NCBI GenBank assembly: GCA_003508835.1
Contig: PUFA01000068.1
Location: 3,286,001-3,350,000 of the forward strand
DNA length: 64,000 nt
Direction of reading: 5' to 3'
Origin: Eonycteris spelaea
Lineage: Eukaryota; Chordata; Mammalia; Chiroptera; Pteropodidae
Below the pieces are notes generated by a model. The model was given only the letters and a program-made list of their open reading frames with translations, had not been told where the DNA came from and ran no database searches. Positions 44,830 through 62,424 of the stretch are shown here, in pieces. Position numbers and translations under genes: made by a program. Position 1 is the stretch's first letter. The number at the start of each line of letters is the position of its first letter.

Positions 44830-47800
44830 TTCTAACTCTTCTATGGTTTTTAAGTCTTTTTTAATGCTTACTATCTATTTGTTGAAGTTCTAAGTTCCTT
44901 GAGCATCCTTATGACTAGCATTTTGAACTCTCTCTCTGTATCTGGTAGATTGCTTGCCTTCATTTCATTTGGTTCTTTTTCTGGAGTTTTCTCCTGTTCT
45001 TTCATTTGGGACATATTTCTTTGTTTCCTCATTTTGTCTACCTCTCTGCATTCATGTCTATGTAGTGGCTATATCTGCTGTGTCTCAGTCTTGGCCAGTG
45101 GCCTTATGTAGAAAGTGTCCTTTTGAGCAGGTGTCCTGTGTGACCCAGAAGTGCAGTCTCCTTGATCACCTGTGCTGGGTGCTCCAGGAGTGTCCCTTTT
45201 GTGGGTTGTGTGTGTCCTACTGTTGTAGTTGAACCTCGATTGCTATTTGCATGTCAGTAGGTGAGATTGACTCTTAGGCTGACTGGCTGTGGGGTGCCCC
45301 ACTCATAACATATGAGCTGCTGTGCGGGGCTTACCCCATGGAGTAGAATTTGCCCCAGTAGATTCCTGTGCCTGTTGAGACCATCTTTTGGGTATGCTAC
45401 TTGTGGGGCTAATCAGGTAGTGCTCTGTTGCCACCTGAAGCTGGTCTCCGAGTATGCTGGTTCTGGGGTCCCTTGGGAGGGTTTCCTATGTAGGTCAAGG
45501 TTAGCTGCATCCTGTGACCAGCTTGGTGCTACCTGGTATAAACTACAAAGCTATCCACTGTTTGTCATTGCATGTGCCAGACATAGAGGTGTGTGGGGAG
45601 GCCACACTGCCAACTGAAGGTGGCTGCCACCAGTACCAGGTCTGGGGAAGCTCAGCAAAAGACCCAGGTCACCCCAACGCCTGAGGCTGCCAGCCAGCTG
45701 CTTGTAAGGCTCAGCCACTGAAAGTGCCTTGGATGACACTTAAGTTGGGTGAAGCGGGGTCCCAGGGAGTCTTCCGGGTAGGGAGTTTGTTCACCAGGTT
45801 AATGCAGATTCAGGTTTTGTGCCAGTGCTGAGCCTAGAGCCACTCTGAAAAATGCTTAGTGTACACCAAGGCCAGCTACTGCCTGCCTTGGACCTGTAGA
45901 ACCTGGAGAGTTGTCCAAGAAAGACTGAAAGTTTCTCCTGTGGCTCGTAAGCTGAGGCCGGCTGTTTGTTGCTGAAAGAGATTCCTTCAGTGAGCGTGGT
46001 GTGACTGGTAGCCTGGCTGCCAAAAGTGCCTCCAGTGGTGTGTAAGTTAGGTGGGGTGGTGTCCCGGGGAGTCACCAGGGCGGGGCAAACAGATTTCACC
46101 AAGCCAATGCAGATTCAGATTTGACTATGTCCGGGGGAGGGCCTAACACAGAAAACATGGCGCCTTCCTATAGGCTGCACTGATGAGGGCGCAGCACAGT
46201 GACGATGGTGGCTGCCCCTTCAGGCCTTGCCCTGAAGCTACACAACTCAGTCTTTTCCTGAATGTCTCTGGCACCTCTCGAGTCGCCGAGCCTCAGTCGG
46301 AGCCCAGGGTGAGTGCCTGCGAGTGCATCTGGGTTTCCTGTAGCTTTCCGTCTCACCCCTATGAACAGAATCTCTGATGATTTTCACAGCCAAATTCTCT
46401 GGGAACTCCTTTTCCTGGCACTGGAACTCTGGGCTGGGGAGCCCCATGTGGGGCTGGGGCCCCTTGCTCCTCTTGGGGACCTCTGCAGCTGAGATATCCC
46501 TCCCAATGCTCAACCGCTATATAAGGGTACGGGGCAGGCCCGCTTCATGTCTCCGCCCCTCCTACTAGTCTGGATGTGGCTTCTTCTTTATTTCTTTAGT
46601 TATAGGAGTTGTGTTCAGCTAGTCTTTAGATGGTTCTCCAGGATGATTGTTCTATAATTTAGTTGTAATTTTAATGTGGTCATGGAATGAGAAAAGCACA
46701 GTGTTTACCTGCTCTGCCATCTTGCCCAGAACCCCCTATCAGTCTTTTAATGGTTAGTAGTTCTTGAGGCATTTTTCCCCTAGGGAAGGGGCTGAATTAG
46801 GGAGTAGCAGGCTTGAGGGGCTGTGTAGAACACTGCCAAATTCACATTTACCCATGTACTAGATGTCATTTTTAATTTCAAGCATAAGTTTTAATGATCT
46901 ATTGGGTGTGCAAAGGGGGACATAGTCATTCCTATATTTCTAACTATAAATTCCTTATTGTTTTACCTTCCATAATTATATCTCTGATCCACTTTGAACT
47001 GATTTTTGTGTTTGGCATGATGTAGGTGTCAAGGCTTATTTTTTTCCATGCAGATATACTGTTGCCTCAGCAACATTTTTTCTTAAAAAGACCACATCCC
47101 CCACCCCGCCCCCCAAACAAAACAAAACAAAACAAACCCACACTGAATTATAGAGGCATCTTTTTCAGAAGTCAAGTGACTGAATATGTGTAGATTTGTT
47201 TCTGGACTCTTTGTTCTGTTTAATTGGACTTTTTCTTTATCCTTGAGCCAAAACAGCACTGTCTTAGTTACTGAAATGTTACATTAAGTCTTGCAATTTG
47301 GTAGTGCTACGTCCTCCAATTTTCTTGTCCTCCAAGATTGTCTTGGCTATCATAAATCTTTTGCCTAGGTTATAAATTTCCATAATATTGTTAGAAATAG
47401 CTTGCTAATTTCTAAAAAAAATAATAACTTAGAAATTTGATTGGCATTGCACTGAGTTTATAGATCAATATGGAAAGAACTGGCATCTTAACTATTTTGA
47501 ATCTGTCAATTCATGATAATGATGTATCTGTTTATTTCATTTACTTAAGTCTCCTTTAATTTCTCCTCTCTTTGGAAGTCTTCAGCATAGAAGTCTTGCT
47601 CATTCATATTTCATTTAATGCTTTCCTTATTTTGATGTTTTTGATGCTATTATAATAATTATTTTAATTTCCTCTCAATTATTTGTTGCTAGCATAAAAA
47701 ATACATAGTATCTTTATTGACCCTATACCCTGTGACTGCTAGATTCACTTATAAATTCTAGTAGTTTGTAAATTATTTTAGATTATCTACATATAGAATC

Positions 47801-49210
47801 TTGGCACCTATAAATAATATAGTTTGTTTTTTCCTTTTATAATCTCTATTCTTCTCATTTCTTTTTCTTGCCTTTATTGAACTAGCTAGAACTTCTAGTT
47901 CTATTCAACACTGTTGAATAGTAATGGATAGTGAACATATGTGTCTTGTTCCTGACCTCAATGGGAAAATGTTTCATATTTTACTCTTAAGTGCAATGTT
48001 AGCTATAGGGGTTTTTAAAAAAGACATTTCTCATTCACTAAGAGCTTTATCATACATAATATAAATTTTATCACACTTTGAATTTTACCAAATGCTGCAT
48101 CTTTGAGATGACCATGAGTTACATGAGTTACCTCCTGTGTTCTGTTAATTATACCTTTGATTTTTTATTTTGATATAATTGTAGATTTGCAGGCAGCTAT
48201 ATAAAATAATAGAGTGCATGTATTCTTTATCCAGTTTCCCTCAATAATAACATTTCAAAAAATTATAATACAATATCACAATCAGGATACTGACATTGAT
48301 ACAGTCCACTGATCCTGTTCGTTTCCACTTTGATTTTTGAACATTAAACCAAACTTGTGCTCTTTATTCCTGATATTATATGTTTATTTATTTATTGTTG
48401 GATTTAATAAGCTAATATTTTGTGGAGGATTTTGTATCTACATTCATGAGTTACTGGACTGTAATATTCTTTTCTTGGAATGACCTGCCAGGTTTTGGTA
48501 TTAGGATTTCATTGACCTCGTGGAACGATTTGGAAGTGTTTCTTTTTTCTCTGTTCTCTTAAAGTGTTTGTGTATGTTCGTTGTTACATATTTTCAAAAT
48601 ATTTGAAAAAAAATCACCAGTGAGGCAAATCTTCTGGGTTTGAAATTTTCCTTGTGGAAAAAATTTTAAATAGAGATTTGATTTTTAAAAAGAGATCTAG
48701 ATTATTTAGAATTTTTATTTCCTCCTGATTTTCAGAAATGTCTTTCAAGAGATGTTTCCATTTCATCCAGCTGTCAAATTTATTGGGAAAGTATTTTTTT
48801 CTCTAATTTCCTCTTATCTTTTTAATAATACCTGTAAAATCTGTAGTGATATTTGCTTTTTCATTTATTCTCTCTCTTTTTGGGTTAATCTTACTAGGGA
48901 TTATCGATTTTAATGAACCTTTCCAAGAACCACCTTTCTTGATTTTCTCTTTTATAGGTAAGCTTTCTATTTAATTGTTTTTTGCTCATTATTTCCTCTA
49001 TTCTGCTTTCTTTGTTTATTTTTATTTTTTAAATAGATTTTTGAGCTAAAAGCTTACATTAAATTTTCATTCTTCTTTTTAATACATGAATTTAGTTACA
49101 ATTTTTTTTTCTACTACTTTAGCTGGATCCCACATGTTTTGACATATCATATTTTATTATTATTTAATTCAGAATACTATTTCCTTGTGATTTCTTCTTT
49201 CATCCATGGG

Positions 49211-49235
49211 TTTTTGTTTGTTTGTTTGTTTGTTT
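49211..49235 (+). repeat. (GTTT)n short tandem repeat
   Basis: About five GTTT units within the antisense L1. Confidence 0.8.
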
Positions 49236-49526
49236 TTTAGAATTATCTTATTTACTTTCAAATTATTTGGATATTTTCCTCCCTACTCTAGTCAGAGAAC
49301 TGTGTTCTATACATTTCAATTTTTTTGAATATTTTGTTGTGATTTGCTTTATGACCCAGCAGTGGTCTGTTTTTGTAATGTTTTATGTGTATTTGAAAAT
49401 AATGTATATTCTATAGTTGTTCAACATTTTATATCTTTAATGATCTTCAAAAATCTGATCTATCAGTAATTAGAAGGGTATGGTAATATCTTCAAGTCTC
49501 ATCTTAAATTTGTCTTTTTTTCCCTT

Positions 49527-49584
49527 TGTGTGTGTGTGTGTGTGTGTGTGTGAGTGTGTGTGTGTGTATGTGTGTGTGTGTGTG
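49527..49584 (+). repeat. (TG)n microsatellite
   Basis: A 58-base TG run with one A interruption near the middle (TGAG) and one TATG. The length suggests it is polymorphic. Confidence 0.95.
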
Positions 49585-50098
49585 GTAAAATATACATAGG
49601 TTTGCCATAGTGTTTTTTAGTTTGATAAATTTTGTTTTATATTTTTTGAGTTCATTCTTATTAGGTGCATATAAATATAGGATTGTTATATCATCTTGAG
49701 GGATTAATCTGTTTAATTATTAGGAAATGTTTCTCTTCATTTTGTCTCTTTATATCTCTTAACAATTCCTTCCTTAAAGTCTACTTTACTTGATAGTTTA
49801 ATCACACCGCCTTCCTTTTGGTTAATGTTTGTATGGTATATTTACTTTCAATATATCTGTGGCCTTATATTTAAAAGGCGTTTTATGTAGAAAGCTTTTA
49901 AGTAGACCTTGCTTTTCAATGGCATGCTGATGTGAAATTCAGGCACAGTCACAGTTTCCTTGGTTTGTGGTTCCCATAAGAGGAAGATGGTAGTGGCCTT
50001 CGATAGGGACTCAACAGTTTATACTTGATATTAGATAAAAAAGAGAGGGCTCTCCCTATTGGTGGAATGTTTTGATACAACAGATTACCACCCTCAAA

Positions 50099-50594
50099 TT
50101 TATTTATTTCTAAAATGTTTTATGTTCATTATGCACAATGTAAGGTTAAAGAAGAGTAGGCTCGAATTGCGGAATGGCTATCTACCCACTCAGCACCCTC
50201 AGAAGCAAAGATGTTGCATAGTCAGTGCTTTGCAAACCACTACATTTTTCTCAGAAAAATTTCTAATTGAACTGTTTTATATTGGAATTATAGATTAATC
50301 AGTGAATGTTTAAGTGGTAAGGAACCTCAGGGATCATCTCGGGCCCACTGTCATGCTTCTGACTACCCGAACATGGAATATAAAGCGTATGTTCATGTTT
50401 GCCACTCATGCCATGCAGGTAAATGGATAGCTAAATACTTGAAACTTTGATTTTAAATGTAATTATGACCTTTAGAAGTAACAGCTGGTTTAAAAATGGA
50501 CCAAAGTGTAAATAAAATGGGCACCTGATATATTTCAGTTCCCAAAGAGATTTTATAAGGAAAAGTTGTTGTTTTTACTTTGCAGCTTGCAATC
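50099..50594 (-). other. CCDC83: CCDC83 3'UTR (extent tentative)
   Basis: Sequence following the CCDC83 stop on the - strand. The first clear AATAAA hexamers downstream are two overlapping ones at 50099-50108 (TTTATTTATT on +), which would give a UTR of about 490 nt. A weaker TATAAA variant lies near 50551. The adjoining antisense L1 ends at about 49.9 kb, so the UTR region itself is repeat-free. Confidence 0.5.
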
Positions 50595-50780
<186 letters not shown>

Positions 50781-51179
50781 TTATTTGGCAAGTTTTACCG
50801 CCTTTAATAGATCAGATTTTCTTTATTATATAGTTGGCTTTTACTTGACAGAATTCATTGCCCTCCTAATTGTCTGAATGCTGTATAAAATGTGAAATAT
50901 GAGAGCTACTGACAACAAAAAGCCTCTCAGTAAGCTTATATGCCCAGCGAGGCATGGTAGGCAAGAACTCCCAAAGAGCAGGCATCATGGCAGACAGGCT
51001 TTCGGGGGGTTGGGCAGGGGCCACAAGCTGGAGTGGGGCAATATATCTTCTGTAAGCTCTTTAATTGGTAAAAGAAAGTGTTGGCTATATATATAGATAG
51101 GCCTCTGCTGGCCAGGATATAACCACAGCAGAGTTTTCCATATTATTCAAGAACAAAAGGAAAGATCTGCTTGTAAGCA

Positions 51180-51310
51180 ATTTGAGGTTAGGGTCTGCCA
51201 TATGGTCATCTTTGAGACTTCATTTCTTCTTGTTCTCCCCCTTAAACTCCCAAACATCTAACAAGAGCCTAGAAAGTTGTGGGATTCTCAATAAACATTT
51301 ATTAGAACTT
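51180..51310 (+). repeat. LINE L2 3' fragment
   Basis: 'cttgtaagcaatttgaggttagggtctgcc...tctaacaagagcctagaaagttgtgggattctcaataaacatttattagaa' is the L2 3' tail pattern. Confidence 0.55.
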
Positions 51311-51477
51311 AAGAATATCAAAGAATGAAAAAGGCAGACACCATTTTATTATTCAAGATTGAATATAACTATATTTAGTTTTTAAAAAACATAATTAGAG
51401 AGCTACAATAAACATAAGATAGGAGAAAAGCAAATTGATAAACGTCTATCACATATTTCAAAATCCTAATATACTAT

Positions 51478-51812
51478 ATTAGTCTTCTCAAGCTGTCATA
51501 ACAAAATACCATAGACTGAGTGGCTTAAACAACAGATATTTATTTCTCACAGTTCTGGAGACTAGAGAGTCCAAGACTGGGGTGCCAGCATGATTGGGTT
51601 CTGGTGAGAGTTTTCTTTCTGGCTGCCTCCTCACTGTGTCCTCACAAGGTATACCCTATTATTATAAGGCCACGGTCCTATCAGATTAGGGCCCTATCTT
51701 TATGACTTCATGTAACCTTAATTACCTCCTAAAGACCCTAAGTCCAGATACAGTTACACTGGGTCCATAACATACACAATGCTATTTTCACCACATCAGA
51801 AACTTCCATGGT
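51478..51812 (-). mobile_element. MaLR LTR (MLT1), reverse
   Basis: Clear reverse MLT1: 'agctgtcataacaaaataccatagactgagtggcttaaacaacagatatttatttctcacagttctggag', 'cctcactgtgtcctcacaagg', 'cttaattacctcctaaagaccctaag'. It is non-coding. Confidence 0.85.
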
Positions 51813-52169
51813 AAATAAGGTTTTTCAGTCAACCGAATGGTATGCAATTTTGGAATTTTGTAGACAATTGTTCATTATCCCAAGGTCATCATAACATACT
51901 AGGTGCCATGAGTCCAAGATACTCATGGGGAGTTTGAATGTTATGGAGACTAGAACTTTGGTCCTTAAATTGTCAACCGATGGCAACAGGACTGAGTTGT
52001 AGTTAGTCGAAATGATTTTTGTTGAATTATTCCGTTTCTTCTGCTTTCTTATATCACTCTTTCACCTATAAGACTTTAAGTTCTCGGAGAACTTTTAAAG
52101 TTATTGAGTATACCAAGAAGGAAAATAGTTTGGGGTAGATGTAAGAGTAATTGGAATGTACCAAAAAGA

Positions 52170-52800
52170 TTTTAAAATAAAAAGGCTTGATACTCCAGGT
52201 ACATGTGGCAGTTTGTACTTTTCAAAGATGGCCATACTAATATATAGCTTATTCGACATGTTTTTCTTACAATACAGTGCTGACTTTTCTCTTTCAAGAT
52301 GTACAAACTACATTTCCTCTCCCCTTGGAGTGGGACTTTGTAACTACATCAACTAATAGATTATGATGGAAGGGATGGTGTGTGATTTCTAAAGCTAAGT
52401 CATATAAAACATGGCAGCTTTCATCCTCATCTCTGGGAATGCTTGCTCTTGGAGAAGTCAGACACCATTACAAAGGGTCAATAAAAGTGCATTATAGAGA
52501 GGCCCATGTGAAGAGAATCTGAGGCCCCCCAGCTTAGCCAGCATCCATCTGCCAGCCATGTGAATGAACCAGCTTGGAAGTGGATCCTCCTGCCCTCATT
52601 AAGCCTTCAGATAACTGCAGCCCCAGCCAACATATGACTGCAATTGCCTGAGAGTCAAGTGAGAATTGTCTTGTGGAGCCCTTCCCGAATTCCTAATCAA
52701 CAGAAGCACCGAAGAATAATAAGTAATTGTCGTTATATGCCACTAAGTCTGGGTAATTTGTTATGTAGCATTAGATAACCTATATGACACACTGTAATGG
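52170..52800 (+). mobile_element. MaLR-type LTR or related repeat, forward
   Basis: 'gatggccatactaat...ctccccttggagtgggactttgtaact' leads to 'gccagccatgtgaatgaaccagcttggaagtggatcctcctgccc' and a 3' end 'gccactaagtctgggtaatttgttatgtagcattagataac', the ending typical of MLT1-group LTRs (ccactaagttttggggtaatttgttacgcagcaatagataac). Boundaries are estimated. Confidence 0.6.
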
Positions 52801-52999
52801 AGGTATATACATGAATATAGGTAGCAAGCTGGGCAAGAGTAGGAGTGAAAATAGTATCCAATGAGAGATGTGAATGGTGGGTAAATTTTACTAATAATTG
52901 CAAATAGAACTTCTCAATATCCATATTTCAGGTTAATTTTCTCCATTAATTAATAAAGCAGCATTATCTTAGTAGTCAAAATTTTCTCATGAATCTTAC

Positions 53000-53202
53000 C
53001 TTGAAATCCAATTCATCCTCATACAGTAAGTATTTCACATCAGGGGCCTCAAACTTTGTACATGAGTCCTGTTCTTTATGTGTCTTCAGATGCTCGCCAG
53101 GTCTGATGCTGTCCTCCTTACTAAGATCTAAAGCACCGATCTCAACTGATGGGCTTGTCGTGTCTCTACTTGTTTCTTCTGCAGGTTGCAATTTTGACTC
53201 TT
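53000..53202 (-). CDS. CCDC83: CCDC83 exon (acidic, KLQPAEETS...EDELDFK)
   Basis: A 203-nt exon on the - strand with acceptor TTCATCCCAG and donor AAG|GTAAGA. Two bases complete a glutamate codon. The rest reads ESKLQPAEETSRDTTSPSV, EIGALDLSKEDSIRPGEHL, KTHKEQDSCTKFEAPDVK, YLLYEDELDFK and ends on a codon boundary. The region is acidic, serine/threonine-rich and probably disordered, a linker between the coiled-coil part and the basic C-terminal tail. It looks like the fast-evolving part of the protein; I rely on reading frame and splice phase for the assignment. Confidence 0.92.
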
Positions 53203-53736
53203 CTGGGATGAATGAAAATTAATTAATTATGTATAATTTTGGACAGATAAAAATAAAAATACTATACATAATTGGTACATTTTTAATTTGAAAGACCTTT
53301 GCGAATCTTCTGGAGGAGACAGATTCGAGAATTAGAAATGTAGAACCTATGTATTTAAGTGAGAGTGAGCCCCATTTTCAGAAACAGTAAGTTGCATTTT
53401 CTTCTACTGGCTAATAAGTTACAGTAATTATGGGAACCTTTGTGTGTGTTGGTTTTTTAGTTGGTTGGCTAAATTGGAAGCCAAACCACGCCAATGTAGA
53501 AAACCTCTCTACCACTATCTATTTAATTCGTGTGAAACATGGTGACGGATTTGAATATAGAGCTAGAGAAAGAAAATGGGTTAGGACAAGTGCTGCAAGA
53601 AGAGAAATGTGAGGAGCTGGTGTGTATCTTTTCTTCCCTGAATAGCTCTTGGATATACAGAACCTGTCCATAACAGCTGCCCAATAAGTGTTTGTTAAAT
53701 TAAAAAGAAGCCACCATCATTACAATAAAATCATAC
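53203..53736 (-). other. CCDC83: CCDC83 short intron
   Basis: A 534-nt intron with no recognised repeat or RNA gene. Confidence 0.8.
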
Positions 53737-53816
53737 CTATATATATTTTTGGAACGTCGAAAAGCATTTCTTCAGGTGGCACTTCCTGTCCAGCAGCTTT
53801 AGTAAGATATAGTCGC
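53737..53816 (-). CDS. CCDC83: CCDC83 exon (RLYLTKAAGQEVPPEEM...)
   Basis: An 80-nt exon on the - strand between TTCTTTCAG and ATAG|GTATGA. Its first base completes the arginine begun in the upstream exon (…KIPR). It then reads RLYLTKAAGQEVPPEEM, LFDVPKIYI, and the last G opens a glutamate codon finished at 53202. The RRLYLT.AAG.EVPPEE block is what I recall of CCDC83 after its coiled coil. The region is no longer heptad-like. Confidence 0.93.
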
Positions 53817-53899
53817 CTGAAAGAAGAAATGAGAAAAGCCATCTGTCAGTCAACAAATACTGTGCTACCTGCTCATTTGTGTTTATCTTTCTGCCAGAT

Positions 53900-54360
53900 G
53901 CTGGAGCCATATAGATGAAAATGAGACACAGGTTCTACTCTTGAGGAGTATAAGGCCCAGTGGGGTGGCAGACAGGCTTACAGTATTTTAGGGTGATAGT
54001 TTGTACAATGATGGGTAATTCGTGTGGTGTGAGAAGTGCTGTGGGGCAGAGAGAAGCAGCACCTGGGTTAGCCTTAGGAGGCAAGGGATGGTTTCCAGGA
54101 GAAGAAAGCCGAGCCGAGTCTTAAAGAGCCAGGAGCTGTTTGCCAGGGAAGAGCCCGGGGTGAAGGAAGGGCAACTCATGATAAAGGAATAAACGCACCT
54201 AAAGTCCCAGAAATGAGAGTGAGCATGACACCAGTCAGGTTGCTGTTGTAATAATCCAGGTGAGAAATGAGAGTGGCCTGAATGGAATGTTTTTAAAATA
54301 AAGAGAAAAAGAGCAAGACAATGAGTGAGCAATAGGAATCCAGATGACATCTAGGTTTTG
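53900..54360 (+). repeat. Ancient interspersed repeat (unclassified)
   Basis: 'ggagtataaggcccagtggggtggcagacaggcttacag', 'tgtgagaagtgctgtgggg', 'cttaggaggcaagggatggtttccaggagaag' and 'gagccgagtcttaaagagccaggagctgtttgccagg' follow the same old family as 36150-36400. I cannot name it confidently. Confidence 0.55.
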
Positions 54361-56769
54361 GATTTCACTGAATGGCATGTTTCAACTACAAGCCCCGTGA
54401 GCTGTGTCTGCTGTTGCAGCTCTCTGCACAAGTGTTCAATCTGCTGCCTTTTTGGATTCCCACTGAATTATCAGTCAGAAAATATGATGCCTTGAAAGCT
54501 CCGTAGGGCATTTCTATTAAGTTTGCCTGAAGACAGCATGAAGCAATCAGGACCCTTGTAGATATGCAAACAACACCCTATGTTTTGCATCTCAGCAAAC
54601 AAAGTGAATCCCTGGTTTACACACTGTCAGTTATTTAAAGAACACGAATAAAGTATTATTCAAAATGCTTAGGGCTTCAGCAAATAATGTAACACCACAC
54701 AATGTCTATATCTGTAAAATCTTCTTAAGACTTAGCTTAGTAAGGGCTAGTTTCACATATAGCTCTGGTCTGTAGGTAGACAGACCAGAATGAAAATCCA
54801 CATAGAATTCTCTTTTGGTTTTACCATTCTGAATAATTCAGATCTCACTAAATGCTGTTACCTTTACACATCTGGCTTCTCTCTTAATCATTAGTTTATT
54901 GCCACTCTCGTACTACCATAGGGCAGCAGCACTCGGTATTTAACAATGCAGAAAATGTCGTAAAGAACTTTAGTACATGAAGTCACCATCCCACTGCCAT
55001 TATACAGAACTGAATTTTCAACAAACAGGTGGAAAGGGTAGTTACTATAAAATGTACAATATGTGTTATATTTCCTTGACTTGAAAGTGGGTACAGTAAA
55101 AGCTTCTGAATATACTTAAAATTATCCTTCTGGAATAAGAGGTGTAACAGATAACTGAGGGTTTACATGTTTCTCTGTTTCTTTATGCAGATCTTTCTAA
55201 AATGTCCTGAACAGTTGCTTCAAGGATTTTATAATCTAGCAAGGAAGCAGACACTAAATAAATACTCACCAGTGTGATAAATGGGAGTTACAAAGGAAAA
55301 GTTCAGGGTGCTATGGAAGCGTATACTGGGGTACATAACTGAGTTCTTATGTCACCCATGCTGTTTCTTTTTCCTTACACAGATTTTGATTTCATCTCTC
55401 CCAACTCTGAAACAAGACTAAACACTCATATATATCACCAAAGAAAACTAACCCACAGAGTATTGATGAACAAGGTAGATTTCACTGAAGATTTTTGTGG
55501 GAAAGACAGAGGATGGGGTTAAATTGCATAAGACACAGCAAACAACTTAATGAAAATCCCTTTAAAAGTTTCTCCTCTCCCTTCCTGTCCTTGCCAAGCT
55601 CTCTCTGGCCAATGAAAGAGTTCTCTTGTTATAATTAGCACTTCACATTCTTGTCAGATCCAAATCAGATACACCAGACTGAGCTGACCAAAGCAGGAAG
55701 TGGGCTTGGCAGTTTATAGGGTAGCTCTTTTCTAAGGGTTGACCGGTTCAGCAAAGGGGAAAAGAGGACAGCGGAAAGCAAGTATAGCAGTGGTTAGAGG
55801 CCACAACACCAGCAACAGCTGGCAGAGATTCGACATGATTCCAAGAGGGTGGCAGTAATGGCAGATGGCAAGGATCAGAGGTGGACAGAAGTGTGGAGCT
55901 GGAGACCTGATCATAGAGAGGAGGGCTGGCAAAAGAGATAATTGCCTACTGGCGGGGGACAGTGAGACTCTCTCCTCTTAAAGGGCATCAGCTTGAGTCT
56001 GGAAATACAGGAGTTCACTGATCAACCAATTCATTCACCTGCTTATATCACCTACAATGGTATTTACCTCTCTAGGAGAGCACACATAAATTGTGGAAAG
56101 GAGGTGGGTTCCCTCTTTCTCTATCCTGCCCCACGCAGCTTTCGGCCTGCAAGGTAATTGTACTGTGCCCCAATTTCTCCATTCTTGTATCCTGACACCT
56201 ATCACTAACCCAGCAAACAAAAACTCCACAACTTACCTGCACCCACCCTTCTTAGAACACATTCGGAAGTTTGTAAGTAACAAATTCTTTCTTATATCTC
56301 AAATAGCATTCCTCCATGCCACACAAGCAACAGGAACTTCCTGGGCAAAACTTTTTTCCTGGCCCTTCCACCATTCCCAGACTCAGACATTTCTCTCCCA
56401 TCTTGCACGTTTCCTCTTTCCCTAAACCTGCTACTATTTAGATGATTTCTTGTTTCTAAATACTCGTTCAAATTATGAATGCCACTTTGAATTTTTAAAT
56501 TCTCTCATATTCCAGGGCTCTAATTTTCCATCAAAATTGGTATATAAAGACTTCTTTGTTAGGTAATAAAAAGAGATAACCTAAAATACAAAGCCGTGTA
56601 CACATTTGGTTTTTCTTGTGCAGGAATAGATGTGACTTGGAATTATAAGCTATTTTCTCTATCTAGGAAGTACTTTGATTCTTTCATTAACTGTCAAAGG
56701 AAATAATTCTATCGTCCACAAAGTAATCGGAAGCCCAGAACACTTCCAGAAGGTACCACAAAGTTGATC

Positions 56770-56900
56770 ACTCTCACCTTTGTGCTAACTCTATACCTAA
56801 TATACCTTCCACTTCATTATTATGCATTTAACTTCATGCCCATATTCCCTGCTGGCCTGAAGGCTTCTGAAGGTCAGCAGTTGTGGTGTTTATGTTAAGT
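56770..56900 (+). repeat. LINE L2 3' end fragment
   Basis: 'attatgcatttaacttcatgcccatattccctgctggcctgaaggcttctgaaggtcagcag' follows the L2 3' end ('...ctagactgtaagctccttgagggcagggac...'). Confidence 0.5.
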
Positions 56901-57130
56901 TTTTGCTTATATGACTGCAGCGCATTGCTAGAAAAAGCAAGTCAAAGTTTGCACTGTACCAATGGTCAGCTATAATAACCTTACACCTTTGCCACGGCCA
57001 TTTTATGAGTTGCTTTCTTTTCAACTATTGGATTCTGGCTGATGCGTTAAAAAGTTAAATAATCTTAAAAATAACTTTTTACAGATACAAATGTTTACCA
57101 AATACTTTTTAGATATGTTAAAATTTTTCA

Positions 57131-61939
<4,809 letters not shown>

Positions 61940-62008
61940 CTCTCTTTTTAACCAGTCATTCTCCCAGATCTCTCGATAGCTGCCCTTGTCAATGAACCTT
62001 AGAGAATT
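61940..62008 (-). CDS. CCDC83: CCDC83 exon (NSLRFIDKGSYREIWENDWLKRE)
   Basis: A 69-nt, phase 0-0 exon on the - strand between CTTGTAG and GAGAG|GTGAGC. It encodes 23 residues: NSLRFIDKGSYREI, WENDWLKRE. The IDKGSY-EIWENDWLK block is characteristic of CCDC83 as I remember it. It interrupts the heptad pattern with two tryptophans, a likely kink or recognition site between two coiled-coil stretches. As a symmetric exon it could be skipped without frame change. Confidence 0.92.
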
Positions 62009-62424
62009 CTACAAGAAAGTTTTTCTGTTAAAGAAGAGTTGTCACATGATGATTCACAATTTTTAGCAATTGTGTTGCACAATCTACTTACCTGATTGTT
62101 CATTTTAAGTTATGTTTGTAATTATTTTGGAAACATACCTAAGAACTTTTGTTTCATTTGTTCTTTCTTTACTATCCTACTGTATTTTTTTTGCTGGTTT
62201 ACACTGCCTAATACAGGCAATTTAAAGAACTGGACAATGGCAGGTCTTATTTTAGCCTTTATTGTGACTGAATCAGACCGCCATGGTAAAATCAATCATT
62301 AAGTGATCTGTTCCACATAACTGATACTCCTTTAAAGTTTCCTCAAACAGAATTTCATTTGAACAGAAGTAGGAAGTAGCTCATAAGTGAAGTTAGTTGG
62401 CTAAGGGCTTAATCACTAACAATA

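Larger units (their letters stand above)
43646..46738 (-). mobile_element. LINE-1, antisense, with GC-rich 5'UTR
   Basis: Read on the - strand, it starts at about 46735 ('ttctgggcaagatggcagagcagg') with a GC-rich 5'UTR (about 44.95-46.73 kb). It continues through an ORF1 remnant (44452-44829) and then ORF2-like sequence toward 43650. On the + strand the ORF2 part includes 'tgccagtatcatgctattttaattactatagccttgtag', a standard antisense L1 phrase. Apparent ORFs on both strands over the 5'UTR are compositional. Confidence 0.78.
46740..49910 (-). mobile_element. Older LINE-1 ORF2 region, antisense
   Basis: A decayed L1M-type ORF2 on the - strand. On + it shows 'tctgatccactttgaactgatttttgtgtttggcatgatgtaggtg', 'ttggcattgcactgagtttatagatcaatatgg', 'ttagctggatcccacatgttttgac' and, at the right end, 'ttttggttaatgtttgtatggtatatttactttcaatatatctgtg'. 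It covers overlapping ORF2 sequence to the neighbour at 43.6-44 kb, so it is a separate, older copy. No usable open frame remains. Confidence 0.75.

Noticed and set aside
44899..46568. ORFs of 60-103 codons around the antisense L1 5' region
   Set aside because: Compositional by-products of the GC-rich L1 5'UTR. No conserved domain.
53988..54350. 120-codon - strand ORF inside a CCDC83 intron
   Set aside because: It falls inside an ancient interspersed repeat, has no splice sites in phase with CCDC83 and no recognisable motif.
56093..56425. 110-codon + strand ORF
   Set aside because: Intronic and antisense to CCDC83; random-looking composition with no domain.
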